This document shows positions 53,668-63,891 of a DNA stretch of 64,000 bases, piece after piece (within the stretch, counting starts at the first letter, position 1; the number at the start of each line of letters is the position of its first letter). The stretch lies in the NCBI GenBank assembly GCA_009767595.1, contig VSDK01028718.1:766983-830982 (forward strand). The letters are read 5' to 3'. A program made the position numbers and the translations under genes. This DNA is from Symbiodinium kawagutii. Lineage: Eukaryota; Sar; Dinophyceae; Suessiales; Symbiodiniaceae. The notes beneath the pieces are model-generated. The model was not told where the DNA came from. It saw nothing but the letters and a program-made list of their open reading frames with translations, and ran no database searches.

Positions 53668-54906
53668 GTCTGACATTCTCTCCGACATATCTTCTGACAT
53701 TCTTTCTGACATATCTTCTGACATTCTCTCTGACATATCTTCTGGCATTCTCTCTGACATATCTTCTGACATTCTCTCTGACATTCTTTCTGGCATATCT
53801 TCTGACATTCTTTCTGACATCTCTTCTGACATCTTCTGACATTCTCTCTGACAGTCTTTCTGGCATATCTTTTGACATTCTTTCTGGCATCTCTTCTGGC
53901 ATTCTCTCTGGCATATCTTCTGACATTCTATCCTGACATGTCTTCTGACATATCTCCTGACATTCTCTCTGACATTCTTTCTGGCATATCTTGTGACATT
54001 CTTTCTGACATCTCTTCTGACATTCTTTCTGGCATATCTTTCTGGCATATCTTTTGACATTCTTTCTGACATCTCTTCTGACATTCTTTCTGACATCTCT
54101 TCTGACATTCTCTCTGACATATCTTCTGGCATTCTCTCTGACATTCTTTCTGGCATATCTTTTGACATTCTCTCTGACATATCTTCTGACATTCTTTTTG
54201 AAATGTCTTCTGGCATCTTCTGACATTCTCTCTGACATTCTTGCTGGCATATCTTTTGACATTCTTTCTGGCATCTGTTCTGTCATTTCTCCTGACATTC
54301 TTTCTGACAGTCTTTCTGGCATATCTTTTGACATTCTTTCTGGCATCTCTTCTGGCATTCTTTCTGACATATCTCCTGGCATTCTTTCTGACATGTTTTC
54401 TGACATATCTCCTGACATTCTCTCTGACATTCTTTCTGGGATTTCTCGTGACATTCTTTCTGACACCTCTTCTGACATTCTTTCTGGCATTTCTTTCTGG
54501 CATTTCTTTCTGGCATATCTTTTGTCATTTTCTCTGGCATATCTTTTGACATGTCTTCTGACATATCTTCTGACATTCTTTCTGACATATCTTCTGACAT
54601 CTCTTCTGACCTTCTTTTTGACATATCTTTTGACATTCTCTCTGGCATTCTTTCTGGCATATCTTTTGTCATTCTCTCTGACATTCTTTCTCGCATATCT
54701 TTTGACATTCTTTCTGGCATTCTCTCTGACATTCTTTCTGGCATATCTTTTGACATTTTCTCTGACATATCTTCTGACATTCTTTCTGGCATTTCTTCTG
54801 ACATTTCTTTTGACATTCTATCCTGACATTTCTGTTGACATTCTATCTGACATATCTTCTGACGTTCTTTCTGGCATGTCTCTTGACATTTTTTCTGACG
54901 TTCTGT
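53668..54906. repeat. 1.24-kb satellite of a 12-bp unit, open in five frames
   Basis: About 100 copies of TCTGACATTCTT and variants (TCTGACATATCT, TCTGGCATTCTC), often alternating as 24-bp pairs. Because 12 is a multiple of 3, whole frames stay open: + gives SDILSDIS-type or LTFFLTSL-type peptides, - gives MSERMPED-type, KNVRRYVR-type or ECQKICQR-type peptides. Only the + frame with TGA is closed. Up to 314 codons are open, but there is no independent sign of coding. I treat it as a satellite. Confidence 0.9.
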
Positions 54907-55145
54907 CCCCGCGGTTGAGGTCCGGCAGCGACCACTGGGCGTGGATGGTCGTGGTTGAGGTCCTGCAGCGACCACTGGGCGTGGACGGTCGTGTTTGAGG
55001 TCCGCAGCGACCACTAAGCATGGATGCTCGTGGTTGAGGTCCGGCAGCGACCACTCAGCGTGACCACTCAGCGTGGATGCTCGTGGTTGAGGTCCGGCAG
55101 CCACCACTAGGCGTGAATGCTCGTGGTTGAGCTCCGGAGGACGAG
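54907..55145. repeat. about 41-bp tandem repeat, six copies
   Basis: Unit close to TTGAGGTCCGGCAGCGACCA + CTGGGCGTGGATGCTCGTGG. GC-rich, copies 80-95% alike, one with an internal duplication of GCGACCACTCAGCGT. Joined directly to the 12-bp satellite. Confidence 0.85.
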
Positions 55146-55148
55146 GAT

Positions 55149-55196
55149 GACAAGAAGGAGAAGGAGGAGAAGGAGGAGAAGGAGGAGGAGACAACT
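55149..55196. repeat. GA-rich (GAGGAGAAG)n tract
   Basis: Purine run AAGGAGAAGGAGGAGAAGG following the 41-bp array. On - it would encode Ser/Pro. Confidence 0.9.
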
Positions 55197-55559
55197 CTGA
55201 TGAAATCTAACAACCGTCACCTGGCAGGTGGGGAACAACAACTATACATACAGCAACTCAGCTATGAAATCTGTAGTTGTTCTACCTACAGTCGGGTTGT
55301 CCAACTGACCATACCTACAAGAAAGGACCAATCAACATGCAGAAACCGTGTTTGTCTCCAACCGTTTCCCTATCAACAATGATTACTATTGAATGACCGC
55401 AGTTCATGTAGAATTTTGAGCCAAAATATTCCCCATCATCGCTGGTCATTGTCCCCAAAGTTCACGAACCAATGACAGACCAGCGGTTGACAATATGAGA
55501 TGCATGTGAAGATGTGACAGTAGCAAGAACTGATGATTGGCCACGTTACTAACCATCCA

Positions 55560-55800
55560 TTGACCACGGAAGGACCATCATTTGTCCATCATCTATCCAT
55601 CATTTATCCATCATTTTCCATCATTTATCCATCATGTTTTTTACATTTGTTTACCATTTATCCATCATATTTGATCATGTATCAATCAGGTTTTACCATT
55701 TATCCATGTTTCCATCATTGTTTCCATCATGTTTCCATCATGTTTTCATCATGTTTCCATGACCTATCATCTATCCATCACTGGACTTATCTATCATCCA
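55560..55800. repeat. TTTATCCATCA-type degenerate tandem words
   Basis: CATTTATCCATCATTTWCCATC and CATGTTTCCATCATGTTTCC repeats of 11-13 bp in the 3' half of the intron before 55826. Confidence 0.7.
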
Positions 55801-55825
55801 TGATTACCCATCACTCGCCCTCCAG

Positions 55826-55934
55826 ACTTGGAACGCCGCAGGACTTGGACCTGGTGAAAGATCTCATGGCCCGGCAGCAGCAGGAGCAGGCAAGGCGATG
55901 CGCTAGGAGGAAGTGGATCAAGATTTGGCTATGG
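55826..55934 (+). CDS. exon ending in an introner, phase 2>0
   Basis: After CTCGCCCTCCAG: LGTPQDLDLVKDLMARQQQE, QARRCARRKWIKIWLW. The final TGGCTATGG (WLW) is the left terminal repeat of the family I element. Coiled-coil-like, Gln/Arg-rich. Confidence 0.6.
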
Positions 55935-56037
55935 GTCAATATTAATCAACCAATAATGGGGGATAATGACCAACCAATACTGAGGAAAACAATGGTTAAT
56001 AGTAGGGGAACCAGGGGTACAGGGTTTTGACTCACAG
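55935..56037 (+). mobile_element. introner-like element acting as intron, family I
   Basis: A 103-bp intron GTCAATATTAATC ... TTTTGACTCACAG within repeats TGGCTATGGGTCAA and TTGACTCACAGCCA. After it, CCATTTAACGAAATGATTCAC continues for seven codons to TAA, a possible gene end. Confidence 0.7.
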
Positions 56038-56039
56038 CC

Positions 56040-56880
56040 ATTTAACGAAATGATTCACTAACAATAGTGGTTAGCTCGCAATAGTGGTGATTAATAGTGG
56101 TAGTTGATGGAGAAATAGTGAATCATAGTGCCACTATAACTTGATGGTGGTGATTAATTGTGGTGATTGATAGTGGTGGTCTCAATCGTAGTGATTACGA
56201 CTATAGGAAGAGAATTAACCAACAATACCTGATGAATAATGGTTTATAGTGGTGATTAGTAGTGGCAGTCATGATGAATAGTGGTGATTAGTAGCTGTGA
56301 TTGATATATAGTGGTCATTGATAGTGGAGATTAATAGTGGTGATTGGACATGGTCAATCCTCGTCAACATGATATGGCAAACAATGGGAAAATACTGCTT
56401 AACAATGGTGAAACAATAGCTTGATAATAACGGTGAATTGTGATGATCCCTCATGTTGAACAGTTATCAAAGTGTAACAAGAACCATGGCCAATGGTTGA
56501 TGGTGGTGATCAATCATGGTAAATAGTGCTGATTAAATCATAGTTAAAAATGGTGACCAATAGTGGTGAATAGAATCCTTAGTAGTTGTTGGGTAATAAT
56601 GGGATAACGGTCATTTGGAACCAGTGATTTTAGACCATTATCATCACTAACACGAACATTACAGCCGACCATGAACATATCACCTTTCTAAAACATTAGT
56701 AAGTATCAATTAATCATATTCAAGTTATGTCACTGTCCATTCGTAGCCAGTATCATCCAGTGGAATCCGCAATTAGCCATGCTTGTATTGCTAAAAATCT
56801 TCGTCACTAAATGTAAATGTTATTAGACCAGGATTGGTAAGCATGAGTGACCATTTGTTGCTAATCATATAACGTTTTAC
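56040..56880. other. intron or intergenic, GATTAATAGTGGTG words
   Basis: Degenerate GTGGTGATTAATAGTGG repeats to about 56600, then the complementary polarity. No exon. Confidence 0.6.
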
Positions 56881-56905
56881 TATTTTGCAATCAACCATTA
56901 AGCAG

Positions 56906-57136
56906 GACATTATCATCATCACCAACACCATCATCCCCATCATCATCAACATCATCATCACCACAACATCATCATCACCATCATCATCACCATCATCATC
57001 ACCATCATCCCCATCACCAACACCACAACATCATCACCACCATCATCCCCATCACCATCATCATCATCACCATCATCATCACCATCATCCCCATCACCAA
57101 CACCACAACATCATCACCACCATCATCCCCATCACC

Positions 57137-57168
<32 letters not shown>

Positions 57169-57230
57169 CATCACCCTCATTCCCATCACCATCACCACAA
57201 CATCATCACCATCATCACCATCATCATCAC

Positions 57231-57271
<41 letters not shown>

Positions 57272-57306
57272 CCATCATCCCCATCACCATCACCACAACC
57301 ATCATC

Positions 57307-57337
<31 letters not shown>

Positions 57338-57394
57338 CCATCATCCCCATCACCATCACCACAACATCATCACCATCATCACCATCATCATCAC

Positions 57395-57437
<43 letters not shown>

Positions 57438-57535
57438 TTCATCATCATCATCACCATCATCCCCATCACCATCACCACAACCATCATCATCATCACCATC
57501 ATCATCATCACCACCACCACCATCATCATTATCAT

Positions 57536-57585
<50 letters not shown>

Positions 57586-57596
57586 ACAATCGTTTT
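56906..57596. repeat. 0.7-kb CAT/CAC trinucleotide array with higher-order units
   Basis: (CAT)n interspersed with CAC, CCC and AAC. A block CATCATCCCCATCACC + AACACCACAACATCATCACC recurs about every 80 bp (57005, 57085), then as CATCACCACAAC blocks to 57480. Open as poly-His/Ser/Ile in +, but this is expected for any trinucleotide array. The next coding island follows about 90 bp later. Confidence 0.95.
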
Positions 57597-57683
57597 GAGT
57601 CATAAATCATCAGTTGTGAGCATTTTCAATCATTCATTGACCTTCATTGACGGACACGAATCCTGCTGGCGGCCATTGCGCAG

Positions 57684-57767
57684 GAGAAAGGGCTCGAAGA
57701 TCTCTGGCAGTTGCACCTCTCCATGGAACGACACTTGGCACCGTTGACGTCAAGGATGGCTGTCTTC
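57684..57767 (+). CDS. exon, phase 0>0; weak resemblance to family A DNA polymerase
   Basis: After CATTGCGCAG: EKGLEDLWQLHLSMERHLAP then LTSRMAVF, ending before GTTAGC. The spacing of L..L...E..L.P.L..RM is like the segment before motif 1 of family A polymerases (E.pl..vLa.Me). The likeness is weak and no other polymerase motif was found. The open frame also extends upstream (ILLAAIAQ) without an AG. Confidence 0.4.
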
Positions 57768-57789
57768 GTTAGCGGAGAATGACAGGATA

Positions 57790-58590
57790 GGGATGGGGAG
57801 TAAACACAGGATATGGTAACCGTTCATGATTCATAGGGGTGGATAAGGATACAGTATAATATCGTAAAGTAATAGAGTAGTGATAGTATTGGTCATTATG
57901 GTAGTAATCATGATGAGGATTGAGGATTACTGGTGGATGAAAGTATAGTTTACAATGACATAATTATATTATATAGTAATGGTTCGTCAGGAGGGTAGTA
58001 TTTATGGTGTTTGGATAAGCGTATGATATAGTAGTGGATAATCAACTTGTATCAGTATTATTCACGAATAATTAGTCAGTATCAATCGTAATTTGATTAT
58101 CAAACATATAGCGGTGGAATCGGTTAATTAATACTAGCATTAGTGACAATAATATAGTAGTGGAAAATTACGAAGGAAAGTCCAAAAGAAGCATTATCAG
58201 TATATACTGATAGTATATACTCATAGTTGATTGCCCACGGCCCGTCATGACATGGCGATATAAGGGAAAATCAGCCGGTAGTACTTGACCATTACCGTTG
58301 AGTTGATTGCTAGTATTAGCAATGATTCTACTAATAAATCAGTGGATATTCATTTACCATTGCCACGGATGGCAATGTCAATTGACTATTGGCAGAGGCA
58401 ATTACCACTCAAAATTGGCATGATTGAAAAAAACTGCCATTCATTACCATAAATGGATGAACATATATATCATTATAAACTGTTGGTAGTGGGTACTCAC
58501 CATTCACCTCAGTGCCTTTGTGACTTCGGGAGCTGGTTGATGGTTACAGCTGGTCATCCCAGTTGGTTGACCCCGGCTCGCGAATAAACT
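57790..58590. other. intron sequence
   Basis: GTAGTGGATAAT-type words, then AT-rich sequence. No exon or element recognised. Confidence 0.6.
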
Positions 58591-58605
58591 CAGTGAACTC
58601 CCCAG

Positions 58606-58698
58606 GACTTGATGCCAGAAGCTCATCGAGCGATTTGGTTGATATCGACGGATAGGAGATCCCAACGACGGAGGCAGAAATTACAGAAATGGCTATGG
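58606..58698 (+). CDS. gene I exon ending in an introner, phase 0>0
   Basis: After AACTCCCCAG: DLMPEAHRAIWLISTDRRSQ then RRRQKLQKWLW. Like 55826-55934, the exon finishes with TGGCTATGG from the element's terminal repeat, and the preceding residues are also Arg/Gln/Lys-rich. Confidence 0.6.
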
Positions 58699-58801
58699 GT
58701 CAATATTAACCGACCAATAATGGTGGTTGATAACCAACAAACTATAGGGAAAACAATGGTTAATGATGGGGGAAGCAGGGGTACGGGGTTTTGACCCACA
58801 G
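58699..58801 (+). mobile_element. introner-like element acting as intron, family I
   Basis: A 103-bp intron GTCAATATTAACC ... TTTTGACCCACAG in repeats TGGCTATGGGTCAA and TTGACCCACAGCCA (perfect apart from one position). It contains GGGGGAAGCAGGGGTACGGG. Same length as the copy at 55935. Confidence 0.75.
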
Positions 58802-58835
58802 CCATATACTTGCATTCACACCATAGATGGCTTAC
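58802..58835 (+). CDS. gene I exon after introner, phase 0>1
   Basis: PYTCIHTIDGL, then C/GTTTGT. Short, but it bridges 58606-58698 and 59063-59165 in phase. Confidence 0.5.
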
Positions 58836-59062
58836 GTTTGTGAGATTTTGCTGCAAACTTGCGCATCAATTGGTTCCTTCCATTTGCACAATATTTCACT
58901 ACGAATCTTGACCTACGAAAACCTGTCTAACTGCACTGCAAACAAATGGGATGTGCGCCGAAAATCTTTGCACCAACATATTCAACCTACATAAGAACAC
59001 ACCATCTAAATATATTTATATCGAACGTTATGTGCAAATACACAAACGCATCACCACTTAAG

Positions 59063-59165
59063 GTCAGCAACCTGAGGGGAACCAGTTGTGCGGCAGAACC
59101 TCGCGTTCCGAGGTGCAACTCTCAAAGCCTCTGCGGCTGAACAGGACAGCTCTGGCGGATCCAGG
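59063..59165 (+). CDS. gene I exon, phase 1>2
   Basis: After CACCACTTAAG: QQPEGNQLCGRTSRSEVQLS then KPLRLNRTALADP, donor GG/GTGTTG. Clean frame with strong bias. Confidence 0.6.
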
Positions 59166-59573
59166 GTGTTGCCTGAATGGGAAGCATGACAGCATATCAT
59201 TGGATAAGTGGGTTAATGATGGGACGGGCCCATGATTACTGATGGGCTAACGAGGGGTTCATGATGGGTTCATGATGGTAGATGGATGGTCAAAGGTTTG
59301 TTAACTTCGAGGAGTGGATGTTTAATGCTCGATTAGTGGTTGGATCATGTTTGATTGCTGGTTGGTTAGAGACAATGGACAGGATTGCACTAGCACTATA
59401 GCACACGAAAAGTGAGCTGAAAAATGCCATAATCAATAATATATATATACATAATTTGCTCATGTTTGACCTTAATGATTTACCCTTTCGTAAAAGCAAA
59501 CGATACATAAGGGTAGCATCCCACCATGAGTTGAACATACACTTAACGGACATTGTTTGCTATCCAGCACTGA

Positions 59574-59801
59574 ATGACATACCAACCAATGACTGGATAT
59601 CATTTTGGAAAAGATCTCCACTCTTTTGAACGCACTGTGACAGTGGCCGTCGACAACAAGCGCACCAGAGTGCGCAGTTGGGGGTTGCCTATCTCGAGAG
59701 AGAAGTGGCGCCAAACAAAGAGCTCAGACGGAGTAATAAAGGATAGGATAGAAGAGGAAGGAAATCCAAAGCAGATGACCCAGCCATTGTCAAACGTGTG
59801 A
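59574..59801 (+). CDS. transposase-like block, upstream frame
   Basis: Open frame with FGKDLHSFERTVTVAVDNKR, TRVRSWGLPISREKWRQTKS, SDGVIKDRIEEE. It precedes the main block and differs from it by one frame around 59750-59800. The two may be one protein broken by a frameshift, or two exons. Confidence 0.35.
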   Translation: MTYQPMTGYHFGKDLHSFERTVTVAVDNKRTRVRSWGLPISREKWRQTKSSDGVIKDRIEEEGNPKQMTQPLSNV

Positions 59802-60200
59802 CCGACTGCATCCTTGAACACAGCCAAGAGAGCAGTGTGTGGTTGAAATCAACAGGTTGCAATGCTCGACATTTAACGTCCTCACTGCTCAAGGCATATT
59901 GGGACAGCAAGTTGTGCAATGTCGTCGCGTGGACTCAGTTTTACAGGATTGTCAAGAAACATTGCAAGTGGGCCAAGAAACGCAAACGTCTCACAGACTA
60001 TTGCGATTATTGCCATTTGTACGAAAGTTCGATTTTGCCGGGGGCTGCCAATCTGATGCGCGGCAGCAAGGAGGCCTTGACTAGTTTGATGCCGCGCTAT
60101 TTTGCATTTTACACTGCCGTGCGTGAAGCCGACCAGGTCGATGAGTTGCATTCTTTGCGGACGTTCGTTGCAAATCACGGCGTGAGGCATTGTGGTGAAA
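59743..60200 (+). CDS. transposable-element protein, probably transposase
   Basis: Longest non-repeat coding block: KSKADDPAIVKRVTDCILEH, SSVWLKSTGCNARHLTSSLL, AYWDSKLCNVVAWTQFYRIV, KKHCKWAKKRKRLTDYCDYC, HLYESSILPGAANLMRGSKE, ALTSLMPRYFAFYTAVREAD. The order helix - FYR - basic - YCDYC Cys pair - P - YF resembles transposase-like proteins abundant in dinoflagellate genomes (from memory, not searched). Likely ends at G/GTGAAA near 60201. No DDE residues can be assigned in this fragment. Confidence 0.5.
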
Positions 60201-60359
60201 GGAATGTTTTTTGCATTTGCATTGCAAAATGTATACAATATATACATTATCATATATGTATTCATATTTACATGTATCCCTTGGTTTGTTGGCCTTCATG
60301 GCATCGTGTGAGTACGCTAAGGAACTAACAGGTCTCGCCAGGGGTCACGCGGTTGATTG

Positions 60360-61240
60360 AAGTGCAGACCAGCTCTGTTGATACGTTCTAGTTGGTGGTG
60401 TTAGAGGTGTCAGTGTTTTTTTTAATAACTGCTAATGGTACTTAACTAATGGTTTATCATTGATACTTACTAGTCGGTACTTTCTTTATCAATGGTACTT
60501 AACTACAAATGGTTTATCATTGCCGAATATTGGTTGATAGGTAGTTCATAGGCCGTTAATTGATGGCTATTTTGCTGATAGTGGCAAATGATTCCTAATG
60601 ATGGCTGATAGTGGTCAATGTGGGACGGCTAGTGGTTGAACAACTACTAGTTGGTGGTTTCAGGTTGTTCCGTGATATTTGGGACGGTATATTTCACAGG
60701 GGTTGTAACGATGGGCTATTTTCTGGTCATGGCAAATTCTGAATGATTATTATAGCAGTAGTAGTGGTAAGGTAATGAGCCGTAGTAATGGCAATGGATT
60801 GATAATATTATCGGGGTATCAAACCAATGTAACACTGGGCTACCCTTTCGTCATCAATTATAGCAGCATAGCAATAAAAAAGGCCAATTGCAATTTCCAG
60901 TTTTTAAATGATCTACAACTATGTAGCGGATCGTCCATTGCAATGTTGGCTTACCAGAGGGTAGACATTGCACATGTTTTTGTAGCACTGCTCAGGGGCT
61001 ATTCGCTTATGGTTGGGTCTTGGGTTTACCATATAGGTAGATGAATTTGCGAAGGATTCTTCGGGGATGCTGGCGTCGACAGACCCACATTGAGTCAATC
61101 AACAAGTCATCCATCAATGGGAGCCGTTCGCTGTAAGAGAACATTTAAGCAATTGAACCCAGTGAACCATTTAGCAATTCACCAAGTGAACCATGAAGTA
61201 ATCATTCAGCATCACGAGCCATGACCCACCAATCATTTGG
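60360..61240. other. intergenic or intron sequence
   Basis: Degenerate GGTACTTAACTAATGG words, and a family III-like relic at about 60653-60708 (GGTGGTTTCAGGTTG, TTTCACAGGGGTTG). No exon. Confidence 0.5.
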
Positions 61241-61253
61241 CCTGCCGTGCCAG

Positions 61254-61308
61254 GAACAGCACAAAGTGGCCCAAGTACTGAAAGAGGAGATGAACCTTTG
61301 CCGCGAAG
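61254..61308 (+). CDS. gene K exon, phase 0>1
   Basis: After GCCGTGCCAG: EQHKVAQVLKEEMNLCRE, donor G/GTGGGG. Heptad-like charged helix. Confidence 0.55.
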
Positions 61309-61467
61309 GTGGGGAAGCAGTTTCTGGAAGCTGTGTTTACCCTTCAACCCATTTCCCCGCAGTCATTTTTTCAATGGTTTTCCAGCTTCATTCCACGGGG
61401 TGTCCCCTAATACCAATGCTGAGTAAGAATTATCCAATTGAAGTCATGTTTTATCAATCAACCAATG

Positions 61468-61572
61468 ACTTACCAAAATAGGGGTTCCCCGGAGTCATCC
61501 TTTACTAACCATCTTTAGTAATAAATACTTAACCATCCATTTCTTGGGGATCCCTATTTTAAGAAACTCCCC
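61468..61572. mobile_element. introner-like element, family II
   Basis: TTACCAAAATAGGGGTTCC at left (end altered), GTCATCCTTTACTAACCATC, GGGGATCCCTATTTTAAGAAACTCC at right. Confidence 0.5.
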
Positions 61573-61821
61573 ACAGGGTAGCTGTTTAACCATTAAATCA
61601 TTATTGTTGTTGGTTATCCCCTAGTAAAAACCATCATAATCAACTAATGATATGCAATTAATTACCCAATGTATCGGTAACTCAGCGTTTAAAGTGATTA
61701 CTTAATTGCTTTTAGAATGCTTCAATAGCTGAGTCACCGATACCTGAACCTAGTCATGGTTGAAGTCAGGTGATGTTTAAAGTCACCTGACTTAAATAAC
61801 CATGGTCACCACTGACTTCAG

Positions 61822-62031
61822 ACCATCACCCGACCTCCACGCCGCATCGCTGCATGCCGCGCCGAGGTCAAAACGACGTGGCGCGGCAGGTCTTGGCCAA
61901 GATGGCGGAGCTCAACGAGAAGCTGGGCGCCAACATGGCCACGTTGGAGGACTGGCGCCGGACTCCACGGGACTCCCAGCCCAAGGGGGTGCCCAACGGG
62001 GAGGGCACAGCATCATCTACCAACTTCAATG
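61822..62031 (+). CDS. gene K exon, phase 1>1, coiled coil
   Basis: Acceptor CACTGACTTCAG. Reads HHPTSTPHRCMPRRGQNDVA, RQVLAKMAELNEKLGANMAT, LEDWRRTPRDSQPKGVPNGE, GTASSTNFN. At 210 bp it is the longest clean exon of the window, with almost all third positions G/C. VLAKMAELNEKLGANMATLEDW is a probable coiled coil. A frame read from 61802 is a shadow. Confidence 0.75.
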
Positions 62032-62499
62032 GTTGATAACTAGTGGTCAGATGTGGTTATAGAATTGTTATACTATTGTTTGATGGTTGATGATGGTTGG
62101 CGAACTATGGTATTGACGATGGATTGGTGATTTGATGATTAGTGGTTAATTGGCGGTATGATAGTTGATGATAGCAGACAATAACCAACAATGAAGAATT
62201 GCACCAGCCATTACCAGCTGTCACTTCTGGGTAATGACCAACAAACACGAATTTCGAGTTTGTGGACAAATATCACAGCACGACTAGTAGCTGGACCTCT
62301 TTATGGATGTGAACTGAAAAGCTGGGGTCCAGAGTATACACAGCTATGCGTGTGTGATGATCCAAAAATAATCATCACCCATACTCAAAATTGGCGTGTG
62401 ATGCTGATATGAGTGATTCTTGCAGATGGATATTTGTATGACAATATATGCACGTATGGAAAACCATACAAATGGTTTGCTCAGGACATCATGCAGTTG

Positions 62500-62640
62500 G
62501 TTGTGATTGATATAATCCAGGGGCATATTTTCCAGGATATGGTTATAATAGCAGTTGGTTATAATTCAGGATATGGTTCAGTTGGTTTTCATAGCAAACG
62601 ATATGGTTCAGGTTTGGTTGTAATAGCAGTTGGTTGTAAT
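62500..62640 (+). repeat. GGATATGGTT...AGCAGTTGGTT direct repeats
   Basis: Three copies of (A/G)ATATGGTTYA and AGTTGGTTRTAAT words at about 30-40-bp spacing, in the intron before 62686. Confidence 0.6.
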
Positions 62641-62685
62641 TAAGGAAAACATGATGATATGGTGCAAAGATGATTTTTTTTTGAG

Positions 62686-62785
62686 CAACTTTTGGTTTTC
62701 CCTGGACGATCGTTGCATATGCGCTGGCTGCTGCGACTTCACGAGCGTTGCAGCGTTTGCTCTCTACACCCTTCAGATTTTCTCG
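62686..62785 (+). CDS. gene K exon, phase 1>2, membrane-like
   Basis: Acceptor GATTTTTTTTTGAG. TFGFPWTIVAYALAAATSRA then LQRLLSTPFRFS, donor CG/GTAGCT. Two other + frames are open over the same DNA; only this one links the exons on both sides. Confidence 0.6.
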
Positions 62786-62915
62786 GTAGCTTTGCTTTTA
62801 CCTTTAGTATGGACGTGAAGATAGAGAGATGTATGGTGTTTCAGCAAATGGATTTTCTAGCACTCAAGACCAGCAACCAGCAGTTTCACTGTGAGGATAG
62901 TGAAATCTGAATCAG

Positions 62916-63007
62916 CTCCATGTGTCTTCGCAAGGACGAAGTCATTGGCCGTTTCCACGAGACCTTGGAGAGGCTGCAGGCGTCGAACGCTGCGCTCAAT
63001 GGCAATG
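62916..63007 (+). CDS. gene K exon, phase 2>1, coiled coil
   Basis: After CTGAATCAG: SMCLRKDEVIGRFHETLERL then QASNAALNGN, donor G/GTATGA. Again a charged heptad-like helix, as at 61822-62031. Confidence 0.65.
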
Positions 63008-63891
63008 GTATGATTGCGATGGTTGATGATGATGGGTGAATTGATGGGTGATCTGAAGGGTGACCTGACGGATTGATGGTCAATCGCCAGGAATGGTTGT
63101 ATGCTTATCATTGCGGTTAATGATGCGCAAGTGGCTAAATTGGTGCTTACATGATAATTTGATGGTCAATAATGGAAATGGAATGGCGCTTCATGGTGGT
63201 TCTCAAGACGGAAAATGATAGGTACTGGTTAGATACTGCATGCTTCAAGAATGAAGTTAACCCATGGTGAGATGATGGTTATACCAATCATTGTAGTATG
63301 CAGTGGTTTTTAATTTTCCTTTTAAGCCATGACTTGGCAACAGTATGCAATAGCTAAGATCACAAACCAGTAGAAGTGATAGCCACAGCTGGTTAAGGAT
63401 TGTTAAACAAGTTTCAAAACCCTGAACCAACCATTTTCAACTATCACCAAGCATCATAGCCATAGCTATAGTTGTAGTAGTTCCATTTAGACAACATGTT
63501 TAGCAACATTGTCATAGCTGGTTCGCCACCAAAAACCAACTATATGTAGACTATAGCAATGTCATTGGTTAGCTGGTGAATCAACCGAGTCTTTTGCTTC
63601 GTCAGGGTTGACTATACTTGGTAATTGTGAAAGACGGTTGAGGGTGGTCAATGATTGTTACTGGTCAACTTTGGTCAACGATGATACCAACGGCTGGTTA
63701 ACGGGGAAAAACGATAGTTGTAAACACTAGCTGGTAGAGCTGACGACAAGACATGGTTGAGGTGTGGCTAGGATTGCTTACAGCCTCCTGTTGCCTCCGG
63801 TCAGTCAATTCTGGCCTGAACCTTGCCAATATTGGAAAGAATTGCATGATGATCCATGCGGTTTGATGTGGCTACCGGGACACCTCTCAAG

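Noticed and set aside
53546-54490. 314-codon - strand ORF (MSERMPED-type repeats) as a protein gene
   Set aside because: It is produced by a 12-bp satellite that is open in five frames on both strands. Nothing beyond the absence of stops supports coding.
56885-57598. 237-codon ORF rich in His and Ser
   Set aside because: It is the translation of a CAT/CAC trinucleotide array; such arrays are open in any frame.
57684-57767. confident DNA polymerase annotation
   Set aside because: The resemblance is limited to a loose pattern in one short exon; no motif A, B or C was found in the neighbouring islands.
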